Source of the DNA: Paenibacillus sp. SZ31
GTDB lineage: Bacteria > Bacillota > Bacilli > Paenibacillales > Paenibacillaceae
Direction: 5' to 3'
NCBI RefSeq assembly: GCF_012912005.1
Contig: NZ_JABBEA010000007.1
Span: forward strand, 124,001 to 188,000
DNA length: 64,000 nucleotides
The notes beneath the pieces were generated by a model, which was not told the origin of the DNA, did no database searches, and worked only from the letters and a program-made list of their open reading frames with translations. Within the stretch, counting starts at the first letter, position 1, and each line of letters starts with the position of its first letter. Made by a program: the position numbers and the translations under genes. This document shows positions 43,188 to 53,590 of this stretch, piece after piece.

Positions 43188-45848
43188 TTAGCCGCCAGTT
43201 CCAGCTTGAGAATCTGCAGGTGCATCTGTTCCTCCAGTATCCCCACTCGTTCCACTGTCCGGGGGGGGTACAACTTCGCCAGGCGTCGTTACGGACCCAT
43301 CATCGGAACCTTCATCGGTACCACCTGGATCTGTTGTCCCCTGACCAGGCGGGGTCGTATTTCCTCCCCCAGGTTGACCGTTTCCGCCGTTTCCGCCATT
43401 ACTTCCGTTACTTCCGTTACTTCCGTTATTACCGTTATTTCCATTTTCATTCCCGTTACCGTTATTTCCGTTTGAGTTGCCATTATCCGGTGAACCATTA
43501 TCCGGATTCTCTGTACCTGGCTGCTCAGGATCTATCTCTGTTCCAGGGTCTATGCCAGGATCAGGTTCCTCCGGTGGCACTTCCTGCGCTTCAATCATCA
43601 GAGAGATGGTATTGGAAGGATCCGTTTCAAGTCCTGATGCCAAGTCGTAAGCTGTCACATAGTACTCATAGGTCAGACCAGGCAACGCACTTAAATCTTG
43701 TGCATTGGTCGCACCTACTGCATCAATGAGATGAGTAAACTGCGCTTCAGAAGTTTCTTTACGATACACACGATATTGTGTGCTCGCGTCACCCGTTCCA
43801 GCCCAACTCAGTGAGACAGTTTGAGCAGATGGATCGTATGATCCACTCAGACCACTAACGGACAGAGCTGGCTGCTCTGGTTCTTCTACTGGCGGAGGTG
43901 CCTGCCCTCCAGCAGGTGCTTTGAATTGCTTCACGGGAACGCCTTTCATTGCATCTCCCATGACTTTGGCAAAGAAAGCTGCCGACAGCTTACTACTGTT
44001 CTTAAGCATATGATTCGCATCCGGATTGTCATACCCCATCCAGACTGCGGCAGTCCACTCCGGTGTATATCCAACGAACCATACATCACGGTTGGCACTA
44101 TTGCCTGAGATACCACTTTGAACAGTTCCTGTTTTACCCGCTACCGGACGATCCAGACGCGCTGAACGTCCCGTACCGTCATTAACAACGTTCTGTAGCA
44201 TCTGTGTAAGCTGATACGCATTTTGTTCACTCATGACACGCGTTGTGTCCGAGTTATCGTGTTTATACGTGGTTTTGCCTGCGCTATCCTTAATTTCCTT
44301 AATGGAATAGGCTGCTCGGTATTCTCCAAGGTTAGCAAATGCACTATAGGCTTGTGCCATTTCCAATGTATTTGTACCTTTACTTAGACCACCAAGGGCA
44401 ATCGCCAGGTTTTTGTCTTCATCCGCAAGCTGTATACCTACACTCTTGGCAAAATTAATACCTGTATTAACGCCTATTTTATCAAGTAGCCATACTGCAG
44501 GAATATTTTCCGACTTCGTAATGGCTTCCGTCATACTGATGGTTGAAGAATATCCATGCAAGTTACCAGGACAGTAGTTACCAAAACATTGCTTCGCATT
44601 ACTCAGCGAGGAGTTGGCACTGTAATTCCCTGATTCAAGAGCCGGTGCATAAGACACAATCGGTTTAAAAGCTGAACCGGGTTGTCTCCGACTCTGCGTA
44701 ACACGGCTATAACCTTTGGTCTGATAATCACGTCCACCCAGGAGGGCAACGAGGCTACCATTCTCATGGTTCATGATAACCATAGAACCTTGAACCTGTT
44801 GATCATCTTTACTTGCCTCGAATAGACTATCATCTGTAAAAGCAGTTTCCATGGCTGTTTGAGCCTGAGCATCCATGGTTGTATAGATTTTGTATCCGCC
44901 GATATTCAGATCATCTTCCGTTTTGCCTGTTACACGTTCAGCTTCACGGAGCACATAATCAATAAAGGCTTGATACTTCTTCTCTTTCTCTGGTCGTTTG
45001 TAGTTATAGTTAATCTCTTTTGCTTCATCCATCTCCGCCTTGGTAATGTAGCCTTGTTCATACATCAGCTGTAATACCACACCACGGCGTGCTTTGGAAT
45101 CGTTTGGATTGCTCACCGGATTGTAGGCAGAAGGGCCTTTAGGCATAGCTGCTAAGGTCGCGATTTGCCATAGCTTCAACTGACTCAAATCTTTTTGTCC
45201 AAAGTAAAATTCAGATGCTGCTTTAATCCCGTAACGCTGATGACCGAAGAAAATCCGGTTCAGGTACATCGTCAGGATCTCGTCTTTTGTGTACTTGCGC
45301 TCTAATGCCATTGCAATCGATACTTCCGTTGCTTTCCGGAAGAACGTCTTGTCACGAGACAAGAACATGTTCTTGGCAAGCTGCTGGGTTAGTGTACTAC
45401 CACCCTCCACCATAGAACGGGCCATGACGTCTTTAACCGCCGCACGCCCAATGGACCAGATATCCACGCCCTGATGATCGTAGAATCGTTTATCCTCCGT
45501 TGCAACAAAGGCTTGCTTCACCAGCTCAGGAATATCATCCTCATTGACGGGTTCCAGCTTCTGAATGGACAGCTCCCCCATTAATTGTCCGTTGCGATCA
45601 TATACTTTTGAAGTTTCATTAATTGTGGTTTTGTCCATGTTGGCTTTGAGTAGATTTTCGCCACTCACCATAATAAATAAATATCCGCCAAGTGCACAGA
45701 ATATGGCGATTGCCATTGTGAAAAACAGTGTCCATCCAACGCGTTTACCCGTAATTTTTTTCTTTTTAGAGGTCTTTGGCTTCGCTTTTTTGGGTGACTT
45801 GTTATTGTTGTTGCGATTGTTAGACCTCGACAACGGATCGTTTGGCAT
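43188..45848 (-). CDS. Class A penicillin-binding protein (PBP1A type)
   Basis: 886 residues from ATG 45848 (AGGAGG). A cytosolic Asn/Lys-rich N terminus is followed by one span, a GT51 glycosyltransferase (EDKRFYDHQGVD, GGSTLTQQLAKN) and a transpeptidase with GSAFKP (Ser nucleophile), SEN and KTGT motifs. A fibronectin type III domain lies at about 695-790. The end is a low-complexity tail of Asn/Gly, then Pro/Thr/Asp/Glu, about 110 residues. It polymerises and cross-links peptidoglycan. FN3 and tail suggest wall contact. It is inserted between hfq and spoVK relative to B. subtilis. Confidence 0.94.
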   Translation of the reverse strand: MPNDPLSRSNNRNNNNKSPKKAKPKTSKKKKITGKRVGWTLFFTMAIAIFCALGGYLFIMVSGENLLKANMDKTTINETSKVYDRNGQLMGELSIQKLEPVNEDDIPELVKQAFVATEDKRFYDHQGVDIWSIGRAAVKDVMARSMVEGGSTLTQQLAKNMFLSRDKTFFRKATEVSIAMALERKYTKDEILTMYLNRIFFGHQRYGIKAASEFYFGQKDLSQLKLWQIATLAAMPKGPSAYNPVSNPNDSKARRGVVLQLMYEQGYITKAEMDEAKEINYNYKRPEKEKKYQAFIDYVLREAERVTGKTEDDLNIGGYKIYTTMDAQAQTAMETAFTDDSLFEASKDDQQVQGSMVIMNHENGSLVALLGGRDYQTKGYSRVTQSRRQPGSAFKPIVSYAPALESGNYSANSSLSNAKQCFGNYCPGNLHGYSSTISMTEAITKSENIPAVWLLDKIGVNTGINFAKSVGIQLADEDKNLAIALGGLSKGTNTLEMAQAYSAFANLGEYRAAYSIKEIKDSAGKTTYKHDNSDTTRVMSEQNAYQLTQMLQNVVNDGTGRSARLDRPVAGKTGTVQSGISGNSANRDVWFVGYTPEWTAAVWMGYDNPDANHMLKNSSKLSAAFFAKVMGDAMKGVPVKQFKAPAGGQAPPPVEEPEQPALSVSGLSGSYDPSAQTVSLSWAGTGDASTQYRVYRKETSEAQFTHLIDAVGATNAQDLSALPGLTYEYYVTAYDLASGLETDPSNTISLMIEAQEVPPEEPDPGIDPGTEIDPEQPGTENPDNGSPDNGNSNGNNGNGNENGNNGNNGSNGSNGSNGGNGGNGQPGGGNTTPPGQGTTDPGGTDEGSDDGSVTTPGEVVPPPDSGTSGDTGGTDAPADSQAGTGG

Positions 45849-46017
45849 GTTACCTCCTGACTCCCTTTCGGTTGCATAATTTCTATTCGTCTGTTGGCTC
45901 AGGCTCATATTACACATATTTTGCCCGGAATGAAAAGAACAACCCTTTATTCAGGTTGCTCTGTTTCAATACCTATACTTGTAGACGAAATGGTTGGTGA
46001 AAAGGTTTCGTAATTTT

Positions 46018-46260
46018 TTAAGCTTCGCCGCTGTTATCTTGCTGCATCAGCGATACGCTGCGTTGCGGCGTGAACGTGGAGATGGCATGCTTGTAGACCA
46101 TTTGCTGGCGTCCGTCGCTGTCAATGACGATCGTAAAATTGTCAAATGCCTTGATCGTCCCGCGGATTTGGAAGCCATTGGTCAGATAGACCGTAGCAGG
46201 AATATTCTCTTTCCGCAGTTGGTTCAAGAACGTATCTTGGATGTTGATGGACTTGTTCAT
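46018..46260 (-). CDS. hfq: RNA chaperone Hfq
   Basis: 80 residues from ATG 46260 (GGGGGTACGG). Sm1 motif [19 protein letters not shown] and Sm2 YKHAISTF are canonical. Downstream Gram-positive-type short tail. An extended -10 promoter TGATATAAT at 46334-46339 precedes it. Located after miaA as in many bacteria. Confidence 0.96.
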   Translation of the reverse strand: MNKSINIQDTFLNQLRKENIPATVYLTNGFQIRGTIKAFDNFTIVIDSDGRQQMVYKHAISTFTPQRSVSLMQQDNSGEA

Positions 46261-46333
46261 TAGCCGTACCCCCATTGGTTCATTTGAATTCGTGTTCAAG
46301 TAATATTCAATATCGCTGAGTAGCTTTCGTGCT

Positions 46334-46342
46334 ATTATATCA
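46334..46342 (-). promoter_or_regulatory. Extended -10 promoter of hfq
   Basis: TGATATAAT on the minus strand; no good -35 at 16-18 bases. Confidence 0.5.
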
Positions 46343-46541
46343 TGAACAGTTTCATATAATCCACAAAAACCCCTTGTCTGCTATTTTGCACCCAATCTTG
46401 GCTTGGAGTACAACTAGAAGACTTATCCATTATACACCGCTTGCCAGATTTGCAAAAGAGGGACAAAATCTTCGTTTCTCAGCACATTTCTTGCTTGTTT
46501 GATGAACCTATACTCACTTCCATTTGTTCTAGTAATAAACG

Positions 46542-46580
46542 AAAACCTCTACCTTTTGAAATATCAAAAAGATAGAGGTT
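46542..46580 (-). terminator. Terminator of miaA
   Basis: AACCTCTATCTTTT/AAAAGGTAGAGGTT stem followed by TTCGTTT; it lies 54 bases after the miaA stop. Confidence 0.75.
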
Positions 46581-46633
46581 CAGATGTCGTGATCTACTCC
46601 AAGCGTACTGATCAATACTTATAATTATGAAAA

Positions 46634-47590
46634 TCAGTTAAATTTTCGTGTAATCAAGTCACTTACCTGCTTGTAGTTTCCTTCAAAATCTTCGGTATCC
46701 GTCATGTCCACCCATTCAATATCCTTCATATGGCGGAACCAGGAAAGCTGACGTTTGGCAAAACGACGTGTATCTCTCTTCAACCACTCAACCGCAGCTT
46801 CCCAACTCACTTCTCCTTGCAGGAACGCTGCAATCTCCTTATAACCCAGTCCTTGCATGGAAATATGACCTCTCGCCACTCCACGTTCCAACAGAGATCT
46901 CACCTCATCCACCAGACCTTGTTCGATCATCAGGTCAATCCGCTCTTCCACCCGGGCATACAACTTCTGGCGATCCATCGTCAAACCAACAATAAGAAGG
47001 TCATAGGGCGACTCTTTCTTCTGTACTGCCAGCTGATCAGACCACTTCTCGCCTGTGAGGTGATGGATCTCAAGGGCACGTACAATTCGCCGCTGGTCAT
47101 TCGGATGCAGACGATCCGCACTAACCGGATCAACTTCCCTCAAACGATCATGAAGGGCCTGTGCTCCATGTTGCTCCGCAAAGCTAAATTGTTGCTCCCT
47201 GAATACATCATCCGAACCGCTATCCGAGAATTGGAAGCCGTAACATACTGATTCCACATATAGACCGGTGCCACCTACAATAAAAGGCATTTTACCGCGT
47301 TCGTGGATTTCACTAATCAATCGTGTGCAACTCTCTTGAAACTCGGCCACAGAATACGGATACTCCGGTTCATGGATATCAATGAGATGATGGGGTACAC
47401 CCTTCATTTCTTCAGATGTAATCTTGGCTGTTCCGATATCCATTTCACGATATACCTGCATCGAATCCCCTGAGATAATTTCACAATTAAATGCTTGGGC
47501 AAGCTCGATGCTCAATCTCGTTTTGCCTACTGCTGTTGGTCCAACCAGCACAAGCAGTTTAGGTTTTGGTTTAACTTCCGCTTTCAACAT
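46634..47590 (-). CDS. miaA: tRNA dimethylallyltransferase
   Basis: Adds an isoprenyl group to A37 of tRNAs reading UNN codons. 318 residues; P-loop GPTAVGKT, GDSMQVY, DIHEP and the C-terminal QLSWFRHMK. The start overlaps the methyltransferase gene by 20 bases, so translation is coupled. Confidence 0.96.
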   Translation of the reverse strand: MLKAEVKPKPKLLVLVGPTAVGKTRLSIELAQAFNCEIISGDSMQVYREMDIGTAKITSEEMKGVPHHLIDIHEPEYPYSVAEFQESCTRLISEIHERGKMPFIVGGTGLYVESVCYGFQFSDSGSDDVFREQQFSFAEQHGAQALHDRLREVDPVSADRLHPNDQRRIVRALEIHHLTGEKWSDQLAVQKKESPYDLLIVGLTMDRQKLYARVEERIDLMIEQGLVDEVRSLLERGVARGHISMQGLGYKEIAAFLQGEVSWEAAVEWLKRDTRRFAKRQLSWFRHMKDIEWVDMTDTEDFEGNYKQVSDLITRKFN

Positions 47591-48356
47591 TAATCACTCC
47601 GTACAGGGTTTTTGCATTCGCCCGATCAAGTATTTCAAATCCGAGCCTGTCAAACTCCGCGCTGCCGCGCTTTTCTTTCATCACTACCCGTTTACGGGCA
47701 ACCCGTTTCGCTTCCATAATGCTCTGTTCATCCAGCGCGTGGGCATTCGCATAATCTCGCAAGGGCTGTATAGCACTTGAATCCATCATCGGTTCACGGA
47801 ACATGGGGTCAAAATATACGGTATCACAGCTTTGATCTGGCAACGATCGAAGCAAATCGAGATGATTCGCATGATGCAGCTCAATACGCCGGAAAGCTTC
47901 ATTTACCGCTGGCTTGATCGTCTCATATTGAGACATGCCCTCCACTAATAGTGTATATAGCGGAAGAGAGCTCTCACATGCAATCACCCGTCCACTTTTG
48001 CCCACCGCAACCGAGAACACCAGTGCATCCGTGCCCAGTCCGGCTGTACAATCGATGATAGTATCCCCTTCATTCACCGCCCCCGCCTCCAGCAGTGGAT
48101 CAGGTTCTCCTCGCAATATACGTTTGGCACGAACAAATCCCATGCTGGGGTGGAACTCCAGCAACGGTGAATCCTTCCGAAATAGACGCACTTTACCCTG
48201 GAGTACAACCAGAACCTCCTCCGCCTCATAGTGTTCAATCATCATGGGCAGAGACATTTTATTACGGCGCACGTAAGTCCCCCCTGTTGTTTCAGCAAGG
48301 TTTCGGGCCCGCTCCACAAGTAAAGCCGCTTCCTTTTCACCGGTTGTAATATACAT
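47571..48356 (-). CDS. Class I SAM-dependent methyltransferase, RsmJ-like
   Basis: 261 residues. Motif I DCTAGLGTDALVFS and the DPMFREP catalytic loop are typical of the RsmJ-related family of rRNA guanine methyltransferases. The N-terminal substrate region TGGTYVRRNKM is also characteristic. The exact target in this species is unknown. 17 bases after mutL. Confidence 0.85.
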   Translation of the reverse strand: MYITTGEKEAALLVERARNLAETTGGTYVRRNKMSLPMMIEHYEAEEVLVVLQGKVRLFRKDSPLLEFHPSMGFVRAKRILRGEPDPLLEAGAVNEGDTIIDCTAGLGTDALVFSVAVGKSGRVIACESSLPLYTLLVEGMSQYETIKPAVNEAFRRIELHHANHLDLLRSLPDQSCDTVYFDPMFREPMMDSSAIQPLRDYANAHALDEQSIMEAKRVARKRVVMKEKRGSAEFDRLGFEILDRANAKTLYGVINVESGS

Positions 48357-48373
48357 AGATTCCTCCTAAATAG

Positions 48374-50599
48374 CTACATAACACGTTTGAACAATTTTTC
48401 CAGATCATATGTTGAAAATGAAATCACAATCGGCCGCCCATGTGGACAAGTGTAGGGCTGACGACATGAACCCAGACGCTGAATCAGCACTTCTGCCTCC
48501 TGATCCGTCAGCTTCTGGTTGGCTTTGATAGACGCCTTGCAGGAGCACATAATGGATGCAGCTTCTCGCATCTTGGCCACATCTATGCTGCGTTCGCTAA
48601 GTACCCATTCGGACATTTCTTCAATAATGTCTTTCTCGTCCCCTTTGGGGAACCAGAACGGGTGGGAGCGCACACGGAACGTCTGTCCACCGAAATGCTC
48701 CAAATATACACCCGCCTGCTCGAACCAGGCCAGTCTTGTTTTCAGCTTTTCCGTCTCCGAAGGTGTAAACTCCAGCGTAATCGGCAGCAGTAACTCTTGT
48801 GAGGCCTGGGCAGGGTTACCGAATTGCTCGTAATAATACTCATAATTGACACGTTCATGAGCGGCATGCTGATCAATCAGATATAAACCTTGGTCATTTT
48901 GCGCGATCAAATACGTACCATGATGCTGTCCGATCAGACTCAGCTCCGGAAATGCAGGCATGGATGCATCTGATTTAATGGCAGCAGCAAGTTTAGTGGC
49001 ATCAGGCAATCCTGAAGTTTTCCACGTCCGTTCACTTCGCGTAACTGAAGACGGGTTGTAGGTTGTTGTCCGAGCTTCCCTAACCGGTGAATTTACGAAT
49101 TCGGAGCGATACGTAGCTGGTTTACCTTCAGCCAACGGTTTTTCTGTTGCTCCACGATCCCCACCATCTTGAGAAGAGAGGTCATATTTGGGAACAGTTT
49201 CGGTAGAACTTGTACTTGTACTTACATCCTTAGTGCCTTCTTGTACGTTAACGGATGTCTGCACCCCGTCATGACTAGCAATCTTCTGCAAAATATCCCC
49301 GTTCCAACTTTCTAACTGCTCAGGGGCGTGTGTAATCTCAGGTGGAGCTTCGGGCAACGGCACCGACTGACCCTGTTCAGATACTGGCTGTCCTGTGGTC
49401 ACATCCGCCGGAGCATCCAAATCCAGATCATCATCTTCCGCAGTCAACTTCAGCAGCGCACTAGCAGGTTTCCCGAGTGGACCTTGTTGTCCATATCCTT
49501 CTGCATCAGATGCATCTTTCAGAGGACCCCGTGGAAAGAGGAATTGTTCCTGGATAAAGGAACTATCGTCTCCGCGTCGGATCTGCTGCTTTTTGACCTG
49601 TGGAATCAATACCTCCTGCCGGAGTATCCCTCGTAATGTCGTCTCTATGAATTCATACAGTTCCGGTTCCTTGCTGAAGCGTACCTCCAGCTTGGCCGGA
49701 TGCACGTTCACATCCACAAGGGACGGATGCATCTCCAATTGCACTACGACAAGCGGGAAGCGATTAATGGGCAGCAAGGTATGGTAGGCTTTGAGAATCG
49801 CCTGATTGAGACCGTAATTGCGAACAAATCTCCCATTAACAATCGTTGACATACCATTACGATTCGCTCGTGTCCATTCTGGCAGGCTGATCAGCCCGCT
49901 CACCCGGTAATCCAGACTTTCACCCTGAATGGGAAGCATCGCTTTCGCAGCACTTGTCCCATAGATCGCTGCAACCACTTGCAGCAGATCGCCATTACCC
50001 AACGTCTGAAGCAACACATTCTCATTATGGCGCAGTCGGAACGAAATGTTTGGATGAGACATCGCCATACGGTAAAGGACATCTGATATATGTCCCAGTT
50101 CCGTCTGGATCGTTTTCATATATTTGAGTCTGGCAGGTGTATTGTAAAATAGTTCTCTCACTGCAAAATCTGTACCTTGGGGTGAGGTTGCATCTTCATG
50201 AGTGCGAAGGTTCCCGCCTTCAATTACGATGCGGCGCCCCCGCCCGTCATTACCACTTGCCGATAGAACCTCTACCTTAGATACGGCTGCAATACTCGCC
50301 AAGGCTTCTCCGCGGAATCCAAGACTAGTGATCTGGAACAGATCTCGGCCATGGGCTATTTTGCTGGTCGCATGACGATAAAAGGCCGTTTCCATATCCT
50401 CTGGCTCAATACCTGAACCATTGTCTTTGACACGAATACTGAGGAGTCCGCCCTCTTCCACCGTCACTTCAATCTTGGTGGCGCCTGCATCCACCGAGTT
50501 TTCGAGCAACTCTTTGACGACTGAAGCAGGTCGTTCGACCACCTCACCCGCCGCGATCTGGTTGGCAATATGTTCATCAAGCACATGTATTTTCGCCAC
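48374..50599 (-). CDS. mutL: DNA mismatch repair protein MutL
   Basis: 741 residues. The GHKL ATPase spans residues 1-330 (NSVDAGATKIEV, DNGSGIE, GFRGEALASI). A long acidic, disordered linker follows at about 345-545. The C-terminal endonuclease domain has DQHAAHERVNYEYY, the metal motif of nuclease-type MutL, and CPHGRP near the end. It is the nicking enzyme of methyl-independent mismatch repair. Lies 21 bases after mutS. Confidence 0.96.
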   Translation of the reverse strand: MAKIHVLDEHIANQIAAGEVVERPASVVKELLENSVDAGATKIEVTVEEGGLLSIRVKDNGSGIEPEDMETAFYRHATSKIAHGRDLFQITSLGFRGEALASIAAVSKVEVLSASGNDGRGRRIVIEGGNLRTHEDATSPQGTDFAVRELFYNTPARLKYMKTIQTELGHISDVLYRMAMSHPNISFRLRHNENVLLQTLGNGDLLQVVAAIYGTSAAKAMLPIQGESLDYRVSGLISLPEWTRANRNGMSTIVNGRFVRNYGLNQAILKAYHTLLPINRFPLVVVQLEMHPSLVDVNVHPAKLEVRFSKEPELYEFIETTLRGILRQEVLIPQVKKQQIRRGDDSSFIQEQFLFPRGPLKDASDAEGYGQQGPLGKPASALLKLTAEDDDLDLDAPADVTTGQPVSEQGQSVPLPEAPPEITHAPEQLESWNGDILQKIASHDGVQTSVNVQEGTKDVSTSTSSTETVPKYDLSSQDGGDRGATEKPLAEGKPATYRSEFVNSPVREARTTTYNPSSVTRSERTWKTSGLPDATKLAAAIKSDASMPAFPELSLIGQHHGTYLIAQNDQGLYLIDQHAAHERVNYEYYYEQFGNPAQASQELLLPITLEFTPSETEKLKTRLAWFEQAGVYLEHFGGQTFRVRSHPFWFPKGDEKDIIEEMSEWVLSERSIDVAKMREAASIMCSCKASIKANQKLTDQEAEVLIQRLGSCRQPYTCPHGRPIVISFSTYDLEKLFKRVM

Positions 50600-50620
50600 A
50601 GGTTTTCCCCTCCCTTATAC

Positions 50621-53422
50621 TCAGGATAATTGCTGTGCCTTCAATTTGAGATCATTCAATATCTGCATCGCCTGAAGAGGCGTCATATTCATGACATCGA
50701 TATCTTTCATCGTACGGATGAATTCTCGCGCTGGTTTATCCACCGCAACTACATCCGCTTTCGTTGCCACACTCGGCTCATCATCTCCAAAGATGGACAG
50801 TTGAACAACATCCGAATGGCTCGCATTGGACTGTCCTTTGCCGTTCAGTTTCTTAGCATGCTGCTTCCCGGCTGAATCTTCAATAGAAGGTGTGTAATCT
50901 GTACTTTCCACAGTGTCACGCTCCCGAATCAATGGTGCTGAATCCGTGTGCTGGAATTCTACACCTTTGACATTCAGTCCTGCTTCCTGCTTCTCGCTAC
51001 CGATATACTCACTGCCCACCGCTACCTGCGCAGCTGCATGCTCGAACCCATGCAACAATCCATTCGCCCGCTCAATAATGCTATCAGGAAGACCAGCAAG
51101 ACGAGCGCAATAGATACCATAACTGCTACTGGCTGCTCCTGCAATCAATTTACGCAGGAAATTAACCTTGTCGCCGCTCTCCTGTACTGCCATCGAGTAG
51201 TTTGCCAGCTTGTCCAGACTCTCCTCCAGATGAGCAAGTTCATGGAAGTGAGTCGATACAAGGGCTTTACAGCCGATAATATCATGTACATATTCAATAA
51301 CAGACTGAGCAATGGCCATGCCTTCGCTGGTTGACGTTCCCCGTCCCAATTCATCGATAATAATCAGACTGCGCGGTGTCGCTTTATCCGTCATAACCTG
51401 AATGTCGGCCATCTCCACCATGAATGTACTTTGTCCGCCAATGAGATCATCCGCGGCACCAATGCGTGTGAAAATACGATCCATGATCGGCACTTCGGCC
51501 TGACCCGCAGGTACAAAACAACCCACTTGCGCCAAAATGGAGATTAAAGCGACCTGTCGCATATACGTACTCTTACCAGCCATATTTGGACCGGTAATCA
51601 GCAGAATACGTGCCTCTTCCTTGGTCATTGCCGTTTGATTGGCAATAAATGCGCCGTCTCGCATAACCGCCTCGACGACCGGATGGCGTCCTTCTTCCAC
51701 AACCAAGTCATAACCGTCGGTCAGCGTAGGCCGTACAAAGTTACGCTCAGCGCTAATCACCGCAAAAGATTGATATACATCAATCTCTGCAACCTGTTCC
51801 GCCAGCTTCTGCAGTCTTGCAATCTCTTTGTTCAATCGCTCGCGCAGCTCTGCGAACAGACCGTACTCAATATCAACCATTTTGTCCTGAGCTTCGAGAA
51901 TCAGCGTCTCTTTTTCCTTCAACTCCGGCGTAATATATCGTTCTGCATTGGCAAGTGTCTGTTTACGTTCATAACGTCCCTCTGGCAACGCGGACAGATT
52001 GGACTTGGTGATCTCGATATAATAACCAAACACTTTGTTATATCCAATCTTCAACGATCGAATGCCTGTCGCCTCACGCTCTCGCGCTTCCAACTCCGCA
52101 ATCCACTGTTTCCCGTTAACCGAAGCTTCACGCAATTCATCCAGACGTTCATGATACCCTTCACGAATCAGGCCTCCGTCCCTTACCGATACCGGTGGCT
52201 CGTCCACAATGGCTTGCCCTATGGCTTCACGCAGATCATTGCAATCATCCATCGTTTCGGCAATATGCTGCAGTGTTGCAGAAGAAGATCCAGCGCAATG
52301 CTGGCGTAGCCCTGGAATTTTCTCGAGCGATGACTTGAGCGCATTCAGATCACGACCATTGGCATTACCAAACGCAATTCGACCTACCAAGCGCTCCAGA
52401 TCATAGATGTCTTTGAGTTCTGCCCGCAGGTCCTCACGTAATATAAACTGGTTGTACAGCGTGTCCACTGCTTCGAGACGCTCGTTAATCTTCCCTTTTT
52501 GCAACAATGGCTTATCGACCCAGCGACGCAGCATTCTTGCACCCATGGACGTCTCGGTCCGATCAAGCAACCAGAGCAATGAACCTTTTTTGGAGCGCTC
52601 ACGCACGGTTTCCACCAATTCCAGGTTTCGGCGGGTAAACGGGTCCAAGATCATGTAATGATCCGGCTCATACGTTGAGATTTGTGTTAATTGTCCGAGC
52701 GAACGTTTCTGAGTCTCACTCAGATAGGAGAAAAGTCGTGCAATACACGCTTGACGTTCAGGCTCTAATCTTGCCCACACAGCCTCGCCAAACTGTTGGC
52801 GGACCAAATCTTCCTTATTTTTTGTCCACGACGTGTAGACCACAGGGCGACCGATTGGAGACGCCTCGGCTTCTACCGTTTCAAGCAGCGCTACATCCCC
52901 CACCAGCTCCGATGGTTCGTAGATGCCGATTTCATCCTTGAGCCATTCCTTGGAATAGGGTACGGATGTCACATACAACTCACCCGTTGACAGATCACAG
53001 GCCGCGAGCGCCAGCGTATTTTGATTACCTGTAAGGCACACCATGTAGTTGTTGGATTTGTCCCCCAACGTTTTGCCTTCCATCACCGTTCCGGGTGTAA
53101 CCACACGTACAATTTCACGTCGTACCATGCCTTTGGTTACACTTGCATCTTCCATCTGTTCACATATCGCGACTTTATATCCTTTTTCAATCAGACGCTG
53201 TATGTAATTGTCAGCCGAATGATAAGGTACACCGCACATCGGAATTTTGTCATCCGTGCCTCCGTTGCGTGCGGTCAGCGTGATCTCAAGTTCACGGGAA
53301 GCATTAATCGCATCCTCGAAGAACAATTCATAGAAGTCACCCAGTCTAAAAAATAGAAAAGCATCTTGTGCTTCGGCCTTCACTTGCAAATATTGTTGAA
53401 TCATTGGCGTATACTGAGCCAT
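50621..53422 (-). CDS. mutS: DNA mismatch repair protein MutS
   Basis: 933 residues from ATG 53422 (GGAGG 9 bases upstream); the 20-residue extension of the longer frame is not conserved-looking. GDFYELF is the mismatch-reading Phe-x-Glu motif, GPNMAGKSTYMRQ is Walker A, DELGRGTST the B/signature region. Near the C terminus QLSIF is a plausible beta-clamp binding motif. Confidence 0.97.
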   Translation of the reverse strand: MAQYTPMIQQYLQVKAEAQDAFLFFRLGDFYELFFEDAINASRELEITLTARNGGTDDKIPMCGVPYHSADNYIQRLIEKGYKVAICEQMEDASVTKGMVRREIVRVVTPGTVMEGKTLGDKSNNYMVCLTGNQNTLALAACDLSTGELYVTSVPYSKEWLKDEIGIYEPSELVGDVALLETVEAEASPIGRPVVYTSWTKNKEDLVRQQFGEAVWARLEPERQACIARLFSYLSETQKRSLGQLTQISTYEPDHYMILDPFTRRNLELVETVRERSKKGSLLWLLDRTETSMGARMLRRWVDKPLLQKGKINERLEAVDTLYNQFILREDLRAELKDIYDLERLVGRIAFGNANGRDLNALKSSLEKIPGLRQHCAGSSSATLQHIAETMDDCNDLREAIGQAIVDEPPVSVRDGGLIREGYHERLDELREASVNGKQWIAELEAREREATGIRSLKIGYNKVFGYYIEITKSNLSALPEGRYERKQTLANAERYITPELKEKETLILEAQDKMVDIEYGLFAELRERLNKEIARLQKLAEQVAEIDVYQSFAVISAERNFVRPTLTDGYDLVVEEGRHPVVEAVMRDGAFIANQTAMTKEEARILLITGPNMAGKSTYMRQVALISILAQVGCFVPAGQAEVPIMDRIFTRIGAADDLIGGQSTFMVEMADIQVMTDKATPRSLIIIDELGRGTSTSEGMAIAQSVIEYVHDIIGCKALVSTHFHELAHLEESLDKLANYSMAVQESGDKVNFLRKLIAGAASSSYGIYCARLAGLPDSIIERANGLLHGFEHAAAQVAVGSEYIGSEKQEAGLNVKGVEFQHTDSAPLIRERDTVESTDYTPSIEDSAGKQHAKKLNGKGQSNASHSDVVQLSIFGDDEPSVATKADVVAVDKPAREFIRTMKDIDVMNMTPLQAMQILNDLKLKAQQLS

Positions 53423-53590
53423 GATGAATATCCTCCATCCCGTTCCTATAATGTCAGGAAGAAACGCGTCCTGGAAGGACAATAAGACGGTCAGGCACTG
53501 TGTTTGCGCCTCCGCCTTATGTTTTGGCTATTCGCCACTTCCTTCAAGGGTTGCTGCTCCATATCTTCCGTAGCTCTCACTTATAAAGGT
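53423..53590. other. Upstream region of mutS
   Basis: Between the repeat and mutS. No gene and no clear terminator or promoter. Confidence 0.4.

Noticed and set aside
43220-43729. Long antisense frame opposite the PBP C-terminal tail
   Set aside because: The Asn/Gly repeat codons of the real gene keep the opposite frame open; composition is Tyr/Arg/Phe/His-rich and meaningless.
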